A DNA stretch of 40,539 nucleotides from an uncultured Actinomycetes bacterium (GCA_903884065.1 CAISDL010000112.1:1-40539), one strand, 5' to 3'. Shown: positions 24,794 to 34,734, numbered from the stretch's first letter. The notes: generated by a model from the sequence alone, not told the origin. A program made the numbers and translations.

Positions 24794-25600
24794 ATGGCGG
24801 ACAGAGCGGATCGCTGGTCTCCGGGTATCGCGCTGGACAAGGGAGTCGGGACCCCGATGCAGGCGATCGGTGGGCTGTTCGCGATGTCCGCCGATGCGGT
24901 GCGCTACGTGTTCCAGCGGCCGTTCCAATGGCGTGAGTTCCTCGAGCAGTCGTGGTTCGTCGCCCGGGTGTCGCTGGCGCCCACCCTGCTGGTCGCCATC
25001 CCGTTCACCGTGCTGGTGAGCTTCACCCTCAACATCTTGCTGCGGGAACTCGGAGCCGCAGATCTCTCCGGTGCGGGCGCCGCGTTCGGTGCGGTCACCC
25101 AGGTCGGCCCGCTGGTGACGGTGCTGATCGTCGCCGGCGCGGGCGCGACCGCGATGTGCGCGGACCTGGGTTCGCGCACCATCCGCGAGGAGATCGACGC
25201 CATGGAGGTGCTCGGCATCAACCCGGTGCAGCGCCTGGTGACCCCGCGCATGTTGGCGTCGGGACTGGTCGCACTGCTGCTCAATTCCCTGGTGGTGATC
25301 ATCGGCATCCTGGGCGGCTATGTGTTCTCGGTCTTCGTCCAGCACGTCAACCCCGGGGCGTTCGCCGCCGGCATCACGCTGCTCACCGGCGTTCCGGAGG
25401 TCATCATCTCCTGCGTCAAGGCCGCCCTGTTCGGTCTGATCGCGGGACTGGTGGCCTGCTATCGCGGGCTGATGATCAGCGGCGGTGGCGCCAAGGCGGT
25501 GGGCAATGCCGTCAACGAGACTGTCGTCTACGCCTTCATGGCACTGTTCGTCGTCAACGTGGTGGTCACAGCCATCGGTATCCGGATGACGGCGGGCTGA
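24794..25600 (+). CDS. yrbEA: YrbEA / MlaE-family permease of an mce importer
   Basis: This is a 268-residue inner-membrane permease subunit of an Mce lipid/steroid importer. Hallmarks are RRPFQ-type FQRPFQWREFLEQSWFV, TFTLNILLRELGAADLSGAG-like segments and the conserved cytoplasmic loop REEIDAMEVLGI. It looks closer to YrbE4A than to other YrbEA proteins I remember. ATG 24794 is preferred because the upstream ATGs (24689, 24761) place the KstR-like palindrome inside the gene; ATG 24857 is also possible. yrbEB begins four bases after the stop. The ATPase (Mkl/MceG) is not encoded in the window. Confidence 0.88.
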   Translation: MADRADRWSPGIALDKGVGTPMQAIGGLFAMSADAVRYVFQRPFQWREFLEQSWFVARVSLAPTLLVAIPFTVLVSFTLNILLRELGAADLSGAGAAFGAVTQVGPLVTVLIVAGAGATAMCADLGSRTIREEIDAMEVLGINPVQRLVTPRMLASGLVALLLNSLVVIIGILGGYVFSVFVQHVNPGAFAAGITLLTGVPEVIISCVKAALFGLIAGLVACYRGLMISGGGAKAVGNAVNETVVYAFMALFVVNVVVTAIGIRMTAG

Positions 25601-25604
25601 GCGG

Positions 25605-26462
25605 ATGGGCGACATGGCCGTCCTGCGGAGCACCTACCCGCGGTTGTTCCGCGAGTTCCGCCGTCCGGTCGGGTTCTTCGCACGCATCGGCGACCAGACC
25701 TTGTTCTACGGACGGGCGATTGCGGGCATACCGCACGCCGCCACGCACTACCGCAAGGAAGTGATCCGGCTCATCGCCGAGATCAGCATGGGGGCCGGCA
25801 CCCTGGCCATGATCGGCGGCACGGTCGCCATCGTCGGATTCCTCACCCTTGCGGCCGGTGGAACCCTTGCTGTGCAGGGCTATTCGTCGCTGGGCAATAT
25901 CGGCGTGGAAGCACTGACCGGGTTCCTCGCGGCGTTCATCAATGTGCGGATCTCCGCCCCCGTGGTGGCCGGCATCGGCCTGGCGGCCACCTTCGGCGCC
26001 GGGGTGACGGCGCAACTCGGCGCGATGCGCATCAACGAGGAGATCGACGCCTTGGACGCCATGGGCATCCCCTCGGTGGAATACCTGGTGTCCACCCGCC
26101 TGGTGGCGGGGATGGTGGCCATCACACCGCTGTACTCGATCGCGGTGATCCTGTCGTTCATGGCCAGCCAGTTCGTGACGGTGGCGTTGTTCGGTCAGTC
26201 GGCGGGGCTGTACAACCACTACTTCACGACCTTCCTCAACCCGCTGGATCTGCTCTGGTCATTCCTGCAGGCGGTGTTGATGGCGATCACGATCCTGCTG
26301 ATCCACACCTACTTCGGCTACTTCGCCCACGGCGGGCCGTCCGGCGTCGGAGTCGCCGTCGGCAACGCGGTGCGTACGTCCCTGATCGTGGTGGTGTCGG
26401 TGACCTTGCTCGTGTCGCTGGCGATCTACGGTTCCAACGGCAACTTCAACCTGTCCGGCTAG
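25605..26462 (+). CDS. yrbEB: YrbEB / MlaE-family permease of an mce importer
   Basis: This 285-residue membrane protein is the second permease of the Mce complex and pairs with YrbEA. The MlaE-family loop reads NEEIDALDAMGI, followed by VEYLVSTRLVAG. Five or six hydrophobic segments are visible. The C-terminal part has FAHGGPSGVGVAVGNAVRTS, typical of YrbEB. It starts four bases after the yrbEA stop, and mceA starts seven bases after its own stop. Confidence 0.9.
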   Translation: MGDMAVLRSTYPRLFREFRRPVGFFARIGDQTLFYGRAIAGIPHAATHYRKEVIRLIAEISMGAGTLAMIGGTVAIVGFLTLAAGGTLAVQGYSSLGNIGVEALTGFLAAFINVRISAPVVAGIGLAATFGAGVTAQLGAMRINEEIDALDAMGIPSVEYLVSTRLVAGMVAITPLYSIAVILSFMASQFVTVALFGQSAGLYNHYFTTFLNPLDLLWSFLQAVLMAITILLIHTYFGYFAHGGPSGVGVAVGNAVRTSLIVVVSVTLLVSLAIYGSNGNFNLSG

Positions 26463-26469
26463 CGGCGCC

Positions 26470-27678
26470 ATGGCCAAGACGAGGTTCGCCGACCGCTCCT
26501 ACGCCCGTCCACTGGCGGGTCTGTTGACCGTGCTGGCGCTGATCATGGCGGTCGTGGTGTCGGTCGGCCTGTTCCGGGGCAGTTTCACCGAGAGCGTTCC
26601 GGTGACGGTGGTCGCCGACCGCGCCGGTCTGGTGATGTACCCGAACGCCAAGGTCAAGTTGCACGGCGCCGAGGTGGGCAAGGTGGATTCAATCGAGCAC
26701 CTGCCCGGCGGCGGGGCCGCGCTGCATCTGGCGATCGACCCGGACTCGGTGCCGGCCATCCCGGCGAATGTGGGCGCCGAGATCTCCTCCTCCACGGTGT
26801 TCGGGTCGAAGTTCGTCGAACTGGTGCCGCCGGCCCAGCCGTCGGCGCAGAACCTGCGGGCGGGCACCCGGATTCAGGGTGGCGACAAGGTGACGGTGGA
26901 ACTCAACACCGTCTTCGAGAAGCTCGTGTCGGTGCTGTCCCAGGTAGAGCCGGCCAAGCTCAACCAGACCCTCGGCGCGTTCTCGAAATCGCTCAACGGC
27001 CGCGGACAGAAGTTCGGCCAGACTCTGGTCGATCTCGACAGCGCCCTGGCCAATCTGAATCCCGCTCTCGATAACCTCAACCACGTGCTGGAGGTGTCGC
27101 CGACGGTCTTCAACGCGTTCGCCGACGCCTCGCCGGACCTGCTGACCACACTCGGGAACGCCTCCCGTCTCAGCGACACCGTGGTCGACCAGCAGAGCAG
27201 CCTGGATGCTTTGCTGCTGAGCGCCATCGGCTTGGCGGACATCGGGACTGATGTGCTCACCGAGAACCGGCAACCGCTGGCCGACGTGGTGCACCTGTTG
27301 GTGCCCACGACCGATCTGACCAATCAGTACAACCCCGCCTTGACCTGTGGCATCGCCGGACTGCTCCCGCTGGCCAACGGGCCCGGGACGCCGATGCCTG
27401 GAGCCACTCTGCTGCAGGGGTTCTTCCTCGGCCGCGAGCGTTACCGCTATCCCAGCAACCTGCCCAAGGTCGCCGCCACAGGCGGACCGCAGTGCACCGA
27501 CCTGCCCAACGTCGGCTACGAGCAACGGCCGCCGTACGTCGTCACCGATATCGGAGCCAACCAGGCGCAGTACGGCAACCAGGGCATCCTGCTGAACTCC
27601 GACGCCCTCAAGCAGGTGTTGTTCGGCCCGCTCGACGGGCCGCCGCGCAACACCGCGCAGATCGGTATGCCCGGATGA
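26470..27678 (+). CDS. mceA: Mce-family protein, MceA position
   Basis: This is a 402-residue Mce protein. An N-terminal membrane anchor (about residues 15-35) precedes the MCE/MlaD domain with ADRAGLVMYPNAKVKLHGAE and VGKV, then a long helical region (about 135-300) and a Cys-containing C-terminal domain. Six Mce proteins are thought to form a hydrophobic tunnel that carries lipids across the periplasm. It overlaps mceB by four bases (ATGA). The sequence is not clearly Mce1A, Mce3A or Mce4A as I remember them, so the subfamily is left open. Confidence 0.9.
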   Translation: MAKTRFADRSYARPLAGLLTVLALIMAVVVSVGLFRGSFTESVPVTVVADRAGLVMYPNAKVKLHGAEVGKVDSIEHLPGGGAALHLAIDPDSVPAIPANVGAEISSSTVFGSKFVELVPPAQPSAQNLRAGTRIQGGDKVTVELNTVFEKLVSVLSQVEPAKLNQTLGAFSKSLNGRGQKFGQTLVDLDSALANLNPALDNLNHVLEVSPTVFNAFADASPDLLTTLGNASRLSDTVVDQQSSLDALLLSAIGLADIGTDVLTENRQPLADVVHLLVPTTDLTNQYNPALTCGIAGLLPLANGPGTPMPGATLLQGFFLGRERYRYPSNLPKVAATGGPQCTDLPNVGYEQRPPYVVTDIGANQAQYGNQGILLNSDALKQVLFGPLDGPPRNTAQIGMPG

Positions 27679-28700
27679 AGCCGCTGCGGGGTACCGGGAT
27701 CAAGGTCGGGGTGTTCATGGTGGTGATGCTGGTGCTCACCGCCGCACTCTTCGCGATCTTCGCCCAGTACCGCGGCGGCGCTGAGAACACGTACACCGCC
27801 GTCTTCGGCGATGCGTCGAGCTTGAAGGAAGGCGACTCCGTCCGGGTCGCCGGGGTGCGGGTCGGCAACGTCAATCGCGTCACCCTGGAACCGGACAACA
27901 CCGTGACAGTCGGCTTCGGCGCCGACCGCGACATCGTGCTGACCTCGGGCACCAAAGCGGCGGTGCGCTATCTGAACCTGGTGGGGGACCGGTACCTGGA
28001 ACTCATCGACTCGCCCGGATCGTCCCGGATCCAGCCGCCGGGCTCGGTGATCCCCGCCGAGCGCACCCAGTCCGCGCTCGACCTCGACCTGTTGCTCGGC
28101 GGCCTGAAACCCGTTGTGCAGGGACTCAACCCGCAGGCCGTCAATGCCCTGACCAATTCGCTGATCCAGATCCTGCAGGGCCAGGACGGGAACATCGAGT
28201 CGCTGTTCGGCAAGACCTCCGCGTTCGCCAACTCCCTGGCCGACAACAGTCAGACGGTGCAGCAACTGATCGACAACCTGAACTCGGTACTGGCCACCAT
28301 CAACTCCGACGGCGGCAAATTCTCCGCAACGGTGGACCGCTTGGAGAAGCTGGTGACCGGCCTGGCCGATGACCGCGATCCGATCGCCAACGCCATCACC
28401 GCACTGGACACCGGCACGGCGTCGCTGACCGATCTGCTGACCCAGACCCGGTCCCCGCTGGCCGGCACCGTCGACCAGTTGGCCCGGCTGGCGCCACTGC
28501 TCGACTCCGACAAGGCGACGCTGGACATCGCGCTGCAGAAGGCACCGAAGAACTTTCGCAAGATGTTGCGGCTGGGGTCCTACGGGAGCTGGATCAACCA
28601 GTACCTCTGCGGTATGTCGGTGCGGGTGACCGATCTGCAGGGACGCACCGCCTATTTCCCGTGGATCATGCAGCACACCGGAAGGTGCGGCGAGCCGTGA
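27675..28700 (+). CDS. mceB: Mce-family protein, MceB position
   Basis: This is a 341-residue Mce protein with an N-terminal transmembrane anchor (VFMVVMLVLTAALFAIF), the MCE domain (FGDASSLKEGDSVRVAGVRV, then GNVNRV), a long alpha-helical barrel-forming region and a short C-terminal domain with two Cys. ATG 27675 overlaps the mceA stop as ATGA, which fixes the start; the longer upstream frame lies inside mceA. mceC follows after 19 bases. Confidence 0.9.
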   Translation: MKPLRGTGIKVGVFMVVMLVLTAALFAIFAQYRGGAENTYTAVFGDASSLKEGDSVRVAGVRVGNVNRVTLEPDNTVTVGFGADRDIVLTSGTKAAVRYLNLVGDRYLELIDSPGSSRIQPPGSVIPAERTQSALDLDLLLGGLKPVVQGLNPQAVNALTNSLIQILQGQDGNIESLFGKTSAFANSLADNSQTVQQLIDNLNSVLATINSDGGKFSATVDRLEKLVTGLADDRDPIANAITALDTGTASLTDLLTQTRSPLAGTVDQLARLAPLLDSDKATLDIALQKAPKNFRKMLRLGSYGSWINQYLCGMSVRVTDLQGRTAYFPWIMQHTGRCGEP

Positions 28701-28719
28701 TCATGAAACACCGGTCGCC

Positions 28720-29829
28720 ATGCTGAAATACCGCGGCACCCACCTCATCCGCTCCGGCTTCATCGGCCTGGTGCTGATCGTGCTGATCATCACCGTCGGC
28801 CTGCAGACGCAGCGTCTCACGACCATGGCGACGTCCATCCGGCATCAGGCAGTGTTCCTCGAGGCCGGGGGGCTGGCGCCGGGCAACGACGTGAAGGTGT
28901 CCGGGGTGAAGGTCGGCACGATCTCCGACGTGTCGCTCCAGCAGGGCAAGGCGCTGGTGACGTTCATGGTCAAGGGCAAGGTTCACCTGGGCTCGGACAC
29001 CACCGCCCACATCCGCACCGGAACGCTGTTGGGTCAGCGGGTGCTCACCCTGGAGTCCAACGGCGAGGGCACGCTGCGCAGCACCGACGTCATTCCGGCG
29101 TCGCGCACCGGTTCGCCGTACTCGCTGACCGACGCACTCGGCGAGTTCGCCGGTAACACCCGCGACACCGACACCGCCACGCTCAACCAGTCGCTGAACA
29201 CCCTGTCGGCCACCATCGAACGCGTCGCGCCCCAACTGGGCCCGACCTTCGACGGCATCAGCCGCATCTCCAAGGCGCTCAACGAGCGCAACGCATCGCT
29301 GTCCGGTTTGCTCAAGAGCGCCGCTGACGTCACCGGGATACTCTCCCAGCGTAGTCAGCAGGTGAACGCGCTGATCCTCAACGGCAACGAGCTTCTCGGC
29401 GTTCTGCAGGACCGCCGGTACGCGATCGTCACGCTGCTCGCCAACACCTCCGCGCTGTCCCAACAGCTCAGCGGCCTGGTCGCCGACAATGAGCAGGAAC
29501 TCGCCCCGGCGCTGGAGAAGCTGAACTCGGTCACCGAGATGTTGCAGCGCAACAACGACAACGTCGGCAAGGCGATGGCGGGCCTGGCGAAGTTCCAGCT
29601 GACCCAGGCCGAAGCGGTCAACGGTGGCTTCTACTACAACGCTTTCGTCGCCAATCTCAGCCCCGCCCAGACACTGCAACCGTTCTTCGACTACGCGCTG
29701 GGCTTCCGCCGCGGTGTCGATGCCGGCCAGCCGCCGGACAACGCCGGTCCGCGTGCGGAGTTCCCGCTTCCCTACAACGGGATTCCCCAGCCCAACGAGA
29801 CGTGGGGCCCGCCCCCGGGGCCGCCATGA
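28720..29829 (+). CDS. mceC: Mce-family protein, MceC position
   Basis: This is a 369-residue Mce protein. It has an N-terminal anchor (FIGLVLIVLIITVGL), the MCE domain (FLEAGGLAPGNDVKVSGVKV, then GTISDV), a coiled/helical region and a Pro-rich end (WGPPPGPP). The start is ATG 28720. The gene overlaps mceD by four bases (ATGA). The mceB-mceC gap is the longest inside the mceA-F run, so mceC may need its own ribosome loading. Confidence 0.9.
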   Translation: MLKYRGTHLIRSGFIGLVLIVLIITVGLQTQRLTTMATSIRHQAVFLEAGGLAPGNDVKVSGVKVGTISDVSLQQGKALVTFMVKGKVHLGSDTTAHIRTGTLLGQRVLTLESNGEGTLRSTDVIPASRTGSPYSLTDALGEFAGNTRDTDTATLNQSLNTLSATIERVAPQLGPTFDGISRISKALNERNASLSGLLKSAADVTGILSQRSQQVNALILNGNELLGVLQDRRYAIVTLLANTSALSQQLSGLVADNEQELAPALEKLNSVTEMLQRNNDNVGKAMAGLAKFQLTQAEAVNGGFYYNAFVANLSPAQTLQPFFDYALGFRRGVDAGQPPDNAGPRAEFPLPYNGIPQPNETWGPPPGPP

Positions 29830-31376
29830 TGACACGTCGACGAGCTACCGCCGTATTCGCCGCATTGCTGGCTCTCCTTGTTGCGGGAGGTGTCGCATTG
29901 GTGGTCCGCAACACGGTGAACAAGCCCACCACGATCACCGCGTACTTCACCACCGCCACCGCGATCTACCCCGGCGACGAGGTGCGGGTGGCCGGGGTCA
30001 AGGTCGGAAAAATCACCGCAATCGAACCTCAGGGCACCAAGGCCAGACTGACGTTGGCGGTCAATCGCGGCATCCCGATCCCCGCCGACGCCAAGGCCGT
30101 CATCGTCGCCTCCAACCTGGTCGGCGCCCGCTACGTTCAGTTGGCCCCGGCCTACGGGGCCGACGGCGACTCCGGCCGCCCGACGATGCGCGACGGCGCC
30201 GTCATCGACACCGACCGCACCGCGGTGCCCGTCGAATGGGACGAGATCAAGACCCAACTCTCCCGTCTGGCAACCGATCTCGGGCCTACCAGCGGAGTCT
30301 CGGGCTCATCGGTGGGGCGTTTCATCGACAGTGCCGCCACCGCGATGGACGGCAACGGCGACAAACTGCGGGAGACCATCAAGCAACTCTCCGACCTGAG
30401 CCGCATCCTCGCCGACGGCAGCGGCAACATCGTCGACGTCATCAAGAACCTGCAGACCTTCGTCACCGTGCTGCGTGACAGTAACGCCCAGATCGTCTCA
30501 TTCCAGGACCGGTTGGCCTCGGTGTCCAGCGTGCTCGACGGCAGCCGCTCCGACCTCGATGCCGCGCTGACCAACCTGTCCAGCGCGGTGGTCGACGTCC
30601 AACGCTTCGTCGCCGGCAGCCGCAACCAGACCGCCGAACAGGTCGGGCGACTGGCCGACGTGGTCCGCAACCTCAGCGACAACCAGATGGAACTGAAGAA
30701 CCTGCTGCACGTGGCGCCCAACGCGATCGGCAACAGCTACAACATCTACGACCCCGACATCCAAAGCGCGCTGGGCGGTTTCGCGTTGGCCAACTTCTCC
30801 AACCCGCTGCAGGTCGTCTGTGCGGCAATCGGCGCCATCGAGAACGCGACGGCCTCGGAAACCGGAAAGCTGTGCTCGCAGTACCTCGGCCCGGCACTGC
30901 GGCTGATCAACTTCAACTACCTGCCACTGCCGACCAATGTCTACCTGGGCAAGTCGCCCAGTCCGTGGAACTTGATCTACTCCGAACCGCGACTGGCCCC
31001 GGGCGGGGACGGCACCGGCCCCACAGTGGAGATACCGCCGGAGATCTCGGCCTACACCGGTCTCAACGGCGACGTGCCTCCGCCGCCCGGTTGGGGCCCG
31101 CCGCCGGCCCAACCCGGAGTGGGCAGCCCGCCGGGACCCCGCGGGGTCTACGCGCCCAACGGCCTGCCCGCTGATCCCCAACCGGCGCTGTACCCGGGTG
31201 CCCCGATCCCGCCGGGGGTACCGCGCGGCGCGCCACCCGGACCGTCCGGTTCGGCGACCCTGCCCGGGATGCTGATGCCCGCCGAGGCTCCGGTCGAGTC
31301 GGTTCCCGCCGCGGTGCCGCCCCCGATGCCCCCGCCGGTTCCGCTACCCCAGGGGAGAGGAGCGCCGGCGTCATGA
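29826..31376 (+). CDS. mceD: Mce-family protein, MceD position, with a long Pro-rich tail
   Basis: This is a 516-residue Mce protein. The anchor (about residues 8-25) is followed by the MCE domain (YPGDEVRVAGVKVGK), a helical region to about 330, and a C-terminal tail of over 100 residues rich in Pro and Gly that may extend into or bind the cell wall. ATG 29826 overlaps the mceC stop, and the stop overlaps mceE (ATGA at both ends), indicating strict translational coupling. Confidence 0.9.
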   Translation: MMTRRRATAVFAALLALLVAGGVALVVRNTVNKPTTITAYFTTATAIYPGDEVRVAGVKVGKITAIEPQGTKARLTLAVNRGIPIPADAKAVIVASNLVGARYVQLAPAYGADGDSGRPTMRDGAVIDTDRTAVPVEWDEIKTQLSRLATDLGPTSGVSGSSVGRFIDSAATAMDGNGDKLRETIKQLSDLSRILADGSGNIVDVIKNLQTFVTVLRDSNAQIVSFQDRLASVSSVLDGSRSDLDAALTNLSSAVVDVQRFVAGSRNQTAEQVGRLADVVRNLSDNQMELKNLLHVAPNAIGNSYNIYDPDIQSALGGFALANFSNPLQVVCAAIGAIENATASETGKLCSQYLGPALRLINFNYLPLPTNVYLGKSPSPWNLIYSEPRLAPGGDGTGPTVEIPPEISAYTGLNGDVPPPPGWGPPPAQPGVGSPPGPRGVYAPNGLPADPQPALYPGAPIPPGVPRGAPPGPSGSATLPGMLMPAEAPVESVPAAVPPPMPPPVPLPQGRGAPAS

Positions 31377-32629
31377 CATACCGGTTGCGCCGCCTGGTTG
31401 CCATGGCGGCATGTGCGGCACTCAGCGTCAGCGGCTGCGCGTTCGGCGGCCTGAATTCGCTGCCCCTGCCCGGTGCGGTCGGCCGCGGGCCGAACGCCGC
31501 CACCTATCACGTCGAGTTGGCCAATGTGGCAACGCTGGAGCCCAATTCGCCGGTGCTGCTGGGCGATGTGGTCGTCGGCAGCGTCAACGCCATGAGAGTG
31601 CGTGACTGGCACGCCGACGTGGAGATATCGGTGAAGCCGGACGTCGACATCCCCGCCAATGCGGTGGCGACGGTCGGTCAGACCAGCCTGCTGGGCTCCA
31701 TGCACCTCGCGCTCAACCCGCCGTTGGGTCTGGAGCCCAGCGGCCGGCTTGCCCCCGGGGCCACACTCGGCCTCGCGAAGACGTCGACCTACCCGTCCAC
31801 TGAGCAGACCCTGTCGGCGCTGTCGGTGGTCATCAATGGTGGGGGAGTCGGCCAGATCGGCGATATCGTCAACGAACTCAATCACGCGCTCAACGGCAGG
31901 GAACCGCAGATCCGGGATCTGCTGACGCGGCTCAACGACTTCGTCGGGGTGCTGGCCAACCAGCGCGACGCCATCAATGCCACGGTCGTGTCGCTCAACC
32001 GGGTGGCGGGGACCTTCGCCGGCCAGCGCGATGTGCTGACCAGGGCACTCGACCGCATTCCGCCCGCCCTCGACGTGCTGGTGGCCGAACGTCCCAATCT
32101 CACCACCGCATTGGACAAGCTCGGGAAGTTCAGTGCGGTGGCGACCGGGGTGGTCAACGACACGCAGGCCGATCTGGTTCGCAATCTGCGGAATCTGGAG
32201 CCGACGTTGCGGTCACTGGCTGATGTGGGGCCCGATCTCGACAAGGCGCTGGCGTATTTCACCGCGTTCCCGTACGGGCAGTCCACTATCGACCGTGCCA
32301 TCCGGGGCGACTATCTCAATCAGTTCATCATCTTCGACTTCACCGTGCCGCGGCTGAAGAGAACCACGTTGCTCGGCACCCGTTGGGGCCAGGAAGGCGC
32401 GAAACTCGTTCCGGCGCCAGGCGATCCGTGGTACGCCACCTACACCTACGATCCACTCAACGCGCCGTTCAGCCCGCCGCCGGCCGCGGTTGCCGGGGCG
32501 ATCGACTCGGCGGACCCGGAAGCAGGTCCGGCAGAGGCTCCGCCCGCGGTGCCCCCGCCGCCACCGGCCGTCCCCGCTCCGGCCTCGCCCGATCTCCAAC
32601 TCGCCCCGATGGATTCAGGCGGTCACTGA
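31373..32629 (+). CDS. mceE: Mce-family lipoprotein, MceE/LprN position
   Basis: This is a 418-residue Mce lipoprotein. The signal peptide ends with the lipobox SVSGC (Cys22), as in the fifth gene of every mce operon. The MCE domain begins at about residue 45 (HVELANVATLEPNSPVLLGD, then VVVGSV), followed by a helical region and a Pro/Ala-rich tail. It starts at ATG 31373, overlapping the mceD stop; its own TGA overlaps the mceF ATG by one base (TGATG). Confidence 0.92.
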   Translation: MTYRLRRLVAMAACAALSVSGCAFGGLNSLPLPGAVGRGPNAATYHVELANVATLEPNSPVLLGDVVVGSVNAMRVRDWHADVEISVKPDVDIPANAVATVGQTSLLGSMHLALNPPLGLEPSGRLAPGATLGLAKTSTYPSTEQTLSALSVVINGGGVGQIGDIVNELNHALNGREPQIRDLLTRLNDFVGVLANQRDAINATVVSLNRVAGTFAGQRDVLTRALDRIPPALDVLVAERPNLTTALDKLGKFSAVATGVVNDTQADLVRNLRNLEPTLRSLADVGPDLDKALAYFTAFPYGQSTIDRAIRGDYLNQFIIFDFTVPRLKRTTLLGTRWGQEGAKLVPAPGDPWYATYTYDPLNAPFSPPPAAVAGAIDSADPEAGPAEAPPAVPPPPPAVPAPASPDLQLAPMDSGGH

Positions 32630-34230
32630 TGCTCACCCGGTTCGTACGTCTCCAGCTGGCCATCTTCACCATCGCCTCTATCGTCGGCATCGTCGCGATG
32701 GTCCTGGTCTATATGCAGTTGCCGACGCTGCTCGGGATCGGCCGGATAGCGGTCAAGCTCGAGTTGCCGAGAACCGGTGGGCTCTATCAGTTCTCGAACG
32801 TCACCTACCGCGGTGTCCAGATCGGCAGGGTCACCGGCGTCCGCGCCACCCGTTCCGGAGCAGAGGCGACTCTGTCGCTGGCCACCTCGCCCAAAATCCC
32901 GGCAGACCTGCAAGCCAGCGTCCTCAGTGTCTCGGCGGTGGGGGAGCAGTACGTGGATTTGCAGCCGAGGACCGACGACGGGCCCTATCTCCATGACGGC
33001 TCGGTGATCTCGGCGGCGAACGCAGCCGTCCCGCAGAAGGTCGGCCCGATGCTCGATCAGGTGAGTGCTCTGCTGGAGAGCATCCCGAAGGAGAAACTCG
33101 GCCGACTGCTCGACGAATCGTTCAAGGGCCTCAACGGATCCGGGGACGACCTCGCCGCCCTCCTGGATTCGTCGTCGGTGGTGGCCCGTGACTTCAACGG
33201 CGTCGCCGACCGGGGCCGGGCTCTCGTCGACGACAGCAGGCCGTTGCTGGACGGCCAGGCGGCTTCCGCGGACGCGCTGCGAACCTGGACCCGCAGCCTG
33301 GCCGGTGTCACCGATCAACTGACCACCAACGACCCGCAGATCCGCGGAGTGCTGCAGAGCGGTCCCGGCGCACTCGACGAGGCCACCCAACTGCTTACCG
33401 CGGTGAAGCCGACACTGCCGGTGCTGCTGGCCAACCTCACGACGGTGAGCCGGATCGCCGTGACCTACCACGCTTCGGTCGAACAACTGCTGGTACTGCT
33501 GCCGCCCTACATTGCCTCGGTGCAGGCCGTGGGCCTTCCGCGCAACAACCCCACCGGCTTCACCCAGGGCGACTTCACCCTGACCATCGGCGATCCGCCG
33601 GCCTGCACGGTGGGCTTCCTGCCGCCCTCGTCGTGGCGATCGCCGTCGGACATGTCCGATGCCGACACCCCCGACGGGCTCTACTGCAAGCTGCCTCAGG
33701 ACTCGCCGATCGCGGTTCGCGGCGCCCGCAACTATCCCTGTATGGGCCAACCCGGTAAGCGCGCACCCACGGTCGAGATCTGCGAGAGCGACCGATCCTT
33801 CGAGCCGTTGGCCATGCGCCAGCATGCCACCGGGCCGTATCCGATCGATCCCAACCTGCTTTCGCAGGGCATACCGCCGGATGACCGGGTGACGTTCAAC
33901 GACCACATCTACGGCCCGCTTGAAGGCACCCCGTTGCCGGCGGGTCCGGCACCCGCTGAGGGGGTGTCACCTCCGTCGCCCCCCGCCGAGGGCTCACCCG
34001 CGCCGGCACCCGCGGAAATCCCTCCCGCGCAACCGATTCCGCCTGCCGATGGCGCCGTCGTGGCGCCGAGTGCCTTCACCCCGGGAGACAGCGGACCGTC
34101 GGTCGCCATCGCCACCTACGACCCGAAGACCGGTCAGTTCGCGACCGCGGACGGCGTGGTGGCGCGGCAGGCCGATCTCGTGGCAGGCCGCGGCCCGGGG
34201 ACCTGGACCGATCTGCTGCCGACCGGCTGA
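32629..34230 (+). CDS. mceF: Mce-family protein, MceF position
   Basis: This is a 533-residue Mce protein and the last gene of the operon. An N-terminal anchor (FTIASIVGIVAMVLVYM) precedes the MCE domain (LPRTGGLYQFSNVTYRGVQI, then GRVTGV), the helical region, a Cys-rich segment (about 325-400) and a Pro/Ala-rich segment before a short folded end (YDPKTGQFATADG). This last motif is typical of MceF proteins. ATG 32629 follows the mceE stop by overlap. The gene ends in a hairpin shared with the convergent exported-protein gene. Confidence 0.9.
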   Translation: MLTRFVRLQLAIFTIASIVGIVAMVLVYMQLPTLLGIGRIAVKLELPRTGGLYQFSNVTYRGVQIGRVTGVRATRSGAEATLSLATSPKIPADLQASVLSVSAVGEQYVDLQPRTDDGPYLHDGSVISAANAAVPQKVGPMLDQVSALLESIPKEKLGRLLDESFKGLNGSGDDLAALLDSSSVVARDFNGVADRGRALVDDSRPLLDGQAASADALRTWTRSLAGVTDQLTTNDPQIRGVLQSGPGALDEATQLLTAVKPTLPVLLANLTTVSRIAVTYHASVEQLLVLLPPYIASVQAVGLPRNNPTGFTQGDFTLTIGDPPACTVGFLPPSSWRSPSDMSDADTPDGLYCKLPQDSPIAVRGARNYPCMGQPGKRAPTVEICESDRSFEPLAMRQHATGPYPIDPNLLSQGIPPDDRVTFNDHIYGPLEGTPLPAGPAPAEGVSPPSPPAEGSPAPAPAEIPPAQPIPPADGAVVAPSAFTPGDSGPSVAIATYDPKTGQFATADGVVARQADLVAGRGPGTWTDLLPTG

Positions 34231-34243
34231 GCCGTATCAGCCG
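34224..34243. terminator. Bidirectional hairpin between mceF and the exported-protein gene
   Basis: CGGCTGA (34224-34230) pairs with TCAGCCG (34237-34243) around a six-base loop. Each arm contains the stop codon of one of the two convergent genes. There is no U-tract. Confidence 0.55.
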
Positions 34244-34734
34244 ACCGTGACGAGCTTGAACGGCAAGGTGATGAACACCGGCAGGCTGCGTCCGCAGGCG
34301 CCGCTGGGACCGGTCGTGGCGTCCTCACCGATCAGGGTGTTCGACTTCGGGTCGATGTTGTCCCCGCCGGGAGTCATCCTCTTGAACCGAAACACCTGAT
34401 AGCCGTCGGCGGCCGACCCGTCCGGGCACGGCATCCAGCGCGGCACAACGTGTTTGACGTACCACTCGCCGCCGGTCTGGTAGATCGGCGCGGTCCAGCC
34501 CTGGTCGCTGGTCACCGTCCCGGTGCATTCGGTGGGATAGCTGCACTCCGAGGAGATGGTCCAGATGGCCCGAACGCTCTGCTGTTCGTGGAAGATGTCG
34601 TTACTCCGCGCCCACTCACCGTTGGAGGTGGCGGTGAAGGTGCCGTTGAGCGCCCACGAGGCGTCGGCGTGCGCCGGTGCCGAGACGGCGACGCCGGCGA
34701 CCAACACGGCAGCCGCGATCAGCACACGACGCAT
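34237..34734 (-). CDS. Small secreted protein of unknown function
   Basis: This is a 165-residue protein with a Sec signal peptide ending AHA (about residue 22), giving a mature domain of about 140 residues with four Cys (SSECSYPTECTG, MPCPDG and GACGRS), probably in two disulfides. Trp-rich strands (SWALNGTFTATSNGEWA) suggest a small beta fold. Similar short exported proteins occur widely in mycobacteria without a known function. It is convergent with mceF, so being an mce accessory is possible but unsupported. Confidence 0.8.
   Translation of the reverse strand: MRRVLIAAAVLVAGVAVSAPAHADASWALNGTFTATSNGEWARSNDIFHEQQSVRAIWTISSECSYPTECTGTVTSDQGWTAPIYQTGGEWYVKHVVPRWMPCPDGSAADGYQVFRFKRMTPGGDNIDPKSNTLIGEDATTGPSGACGRSLPVFITLPFKLVTVG

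Noticed and set aside
27492..27674. N-terminal extension of mceB inside mceA
   Set aside because: ATG 27675 overlaps the mceA stop and begins the standard membrane anchor; the extension is Arg-rich out-of-frame sequence.
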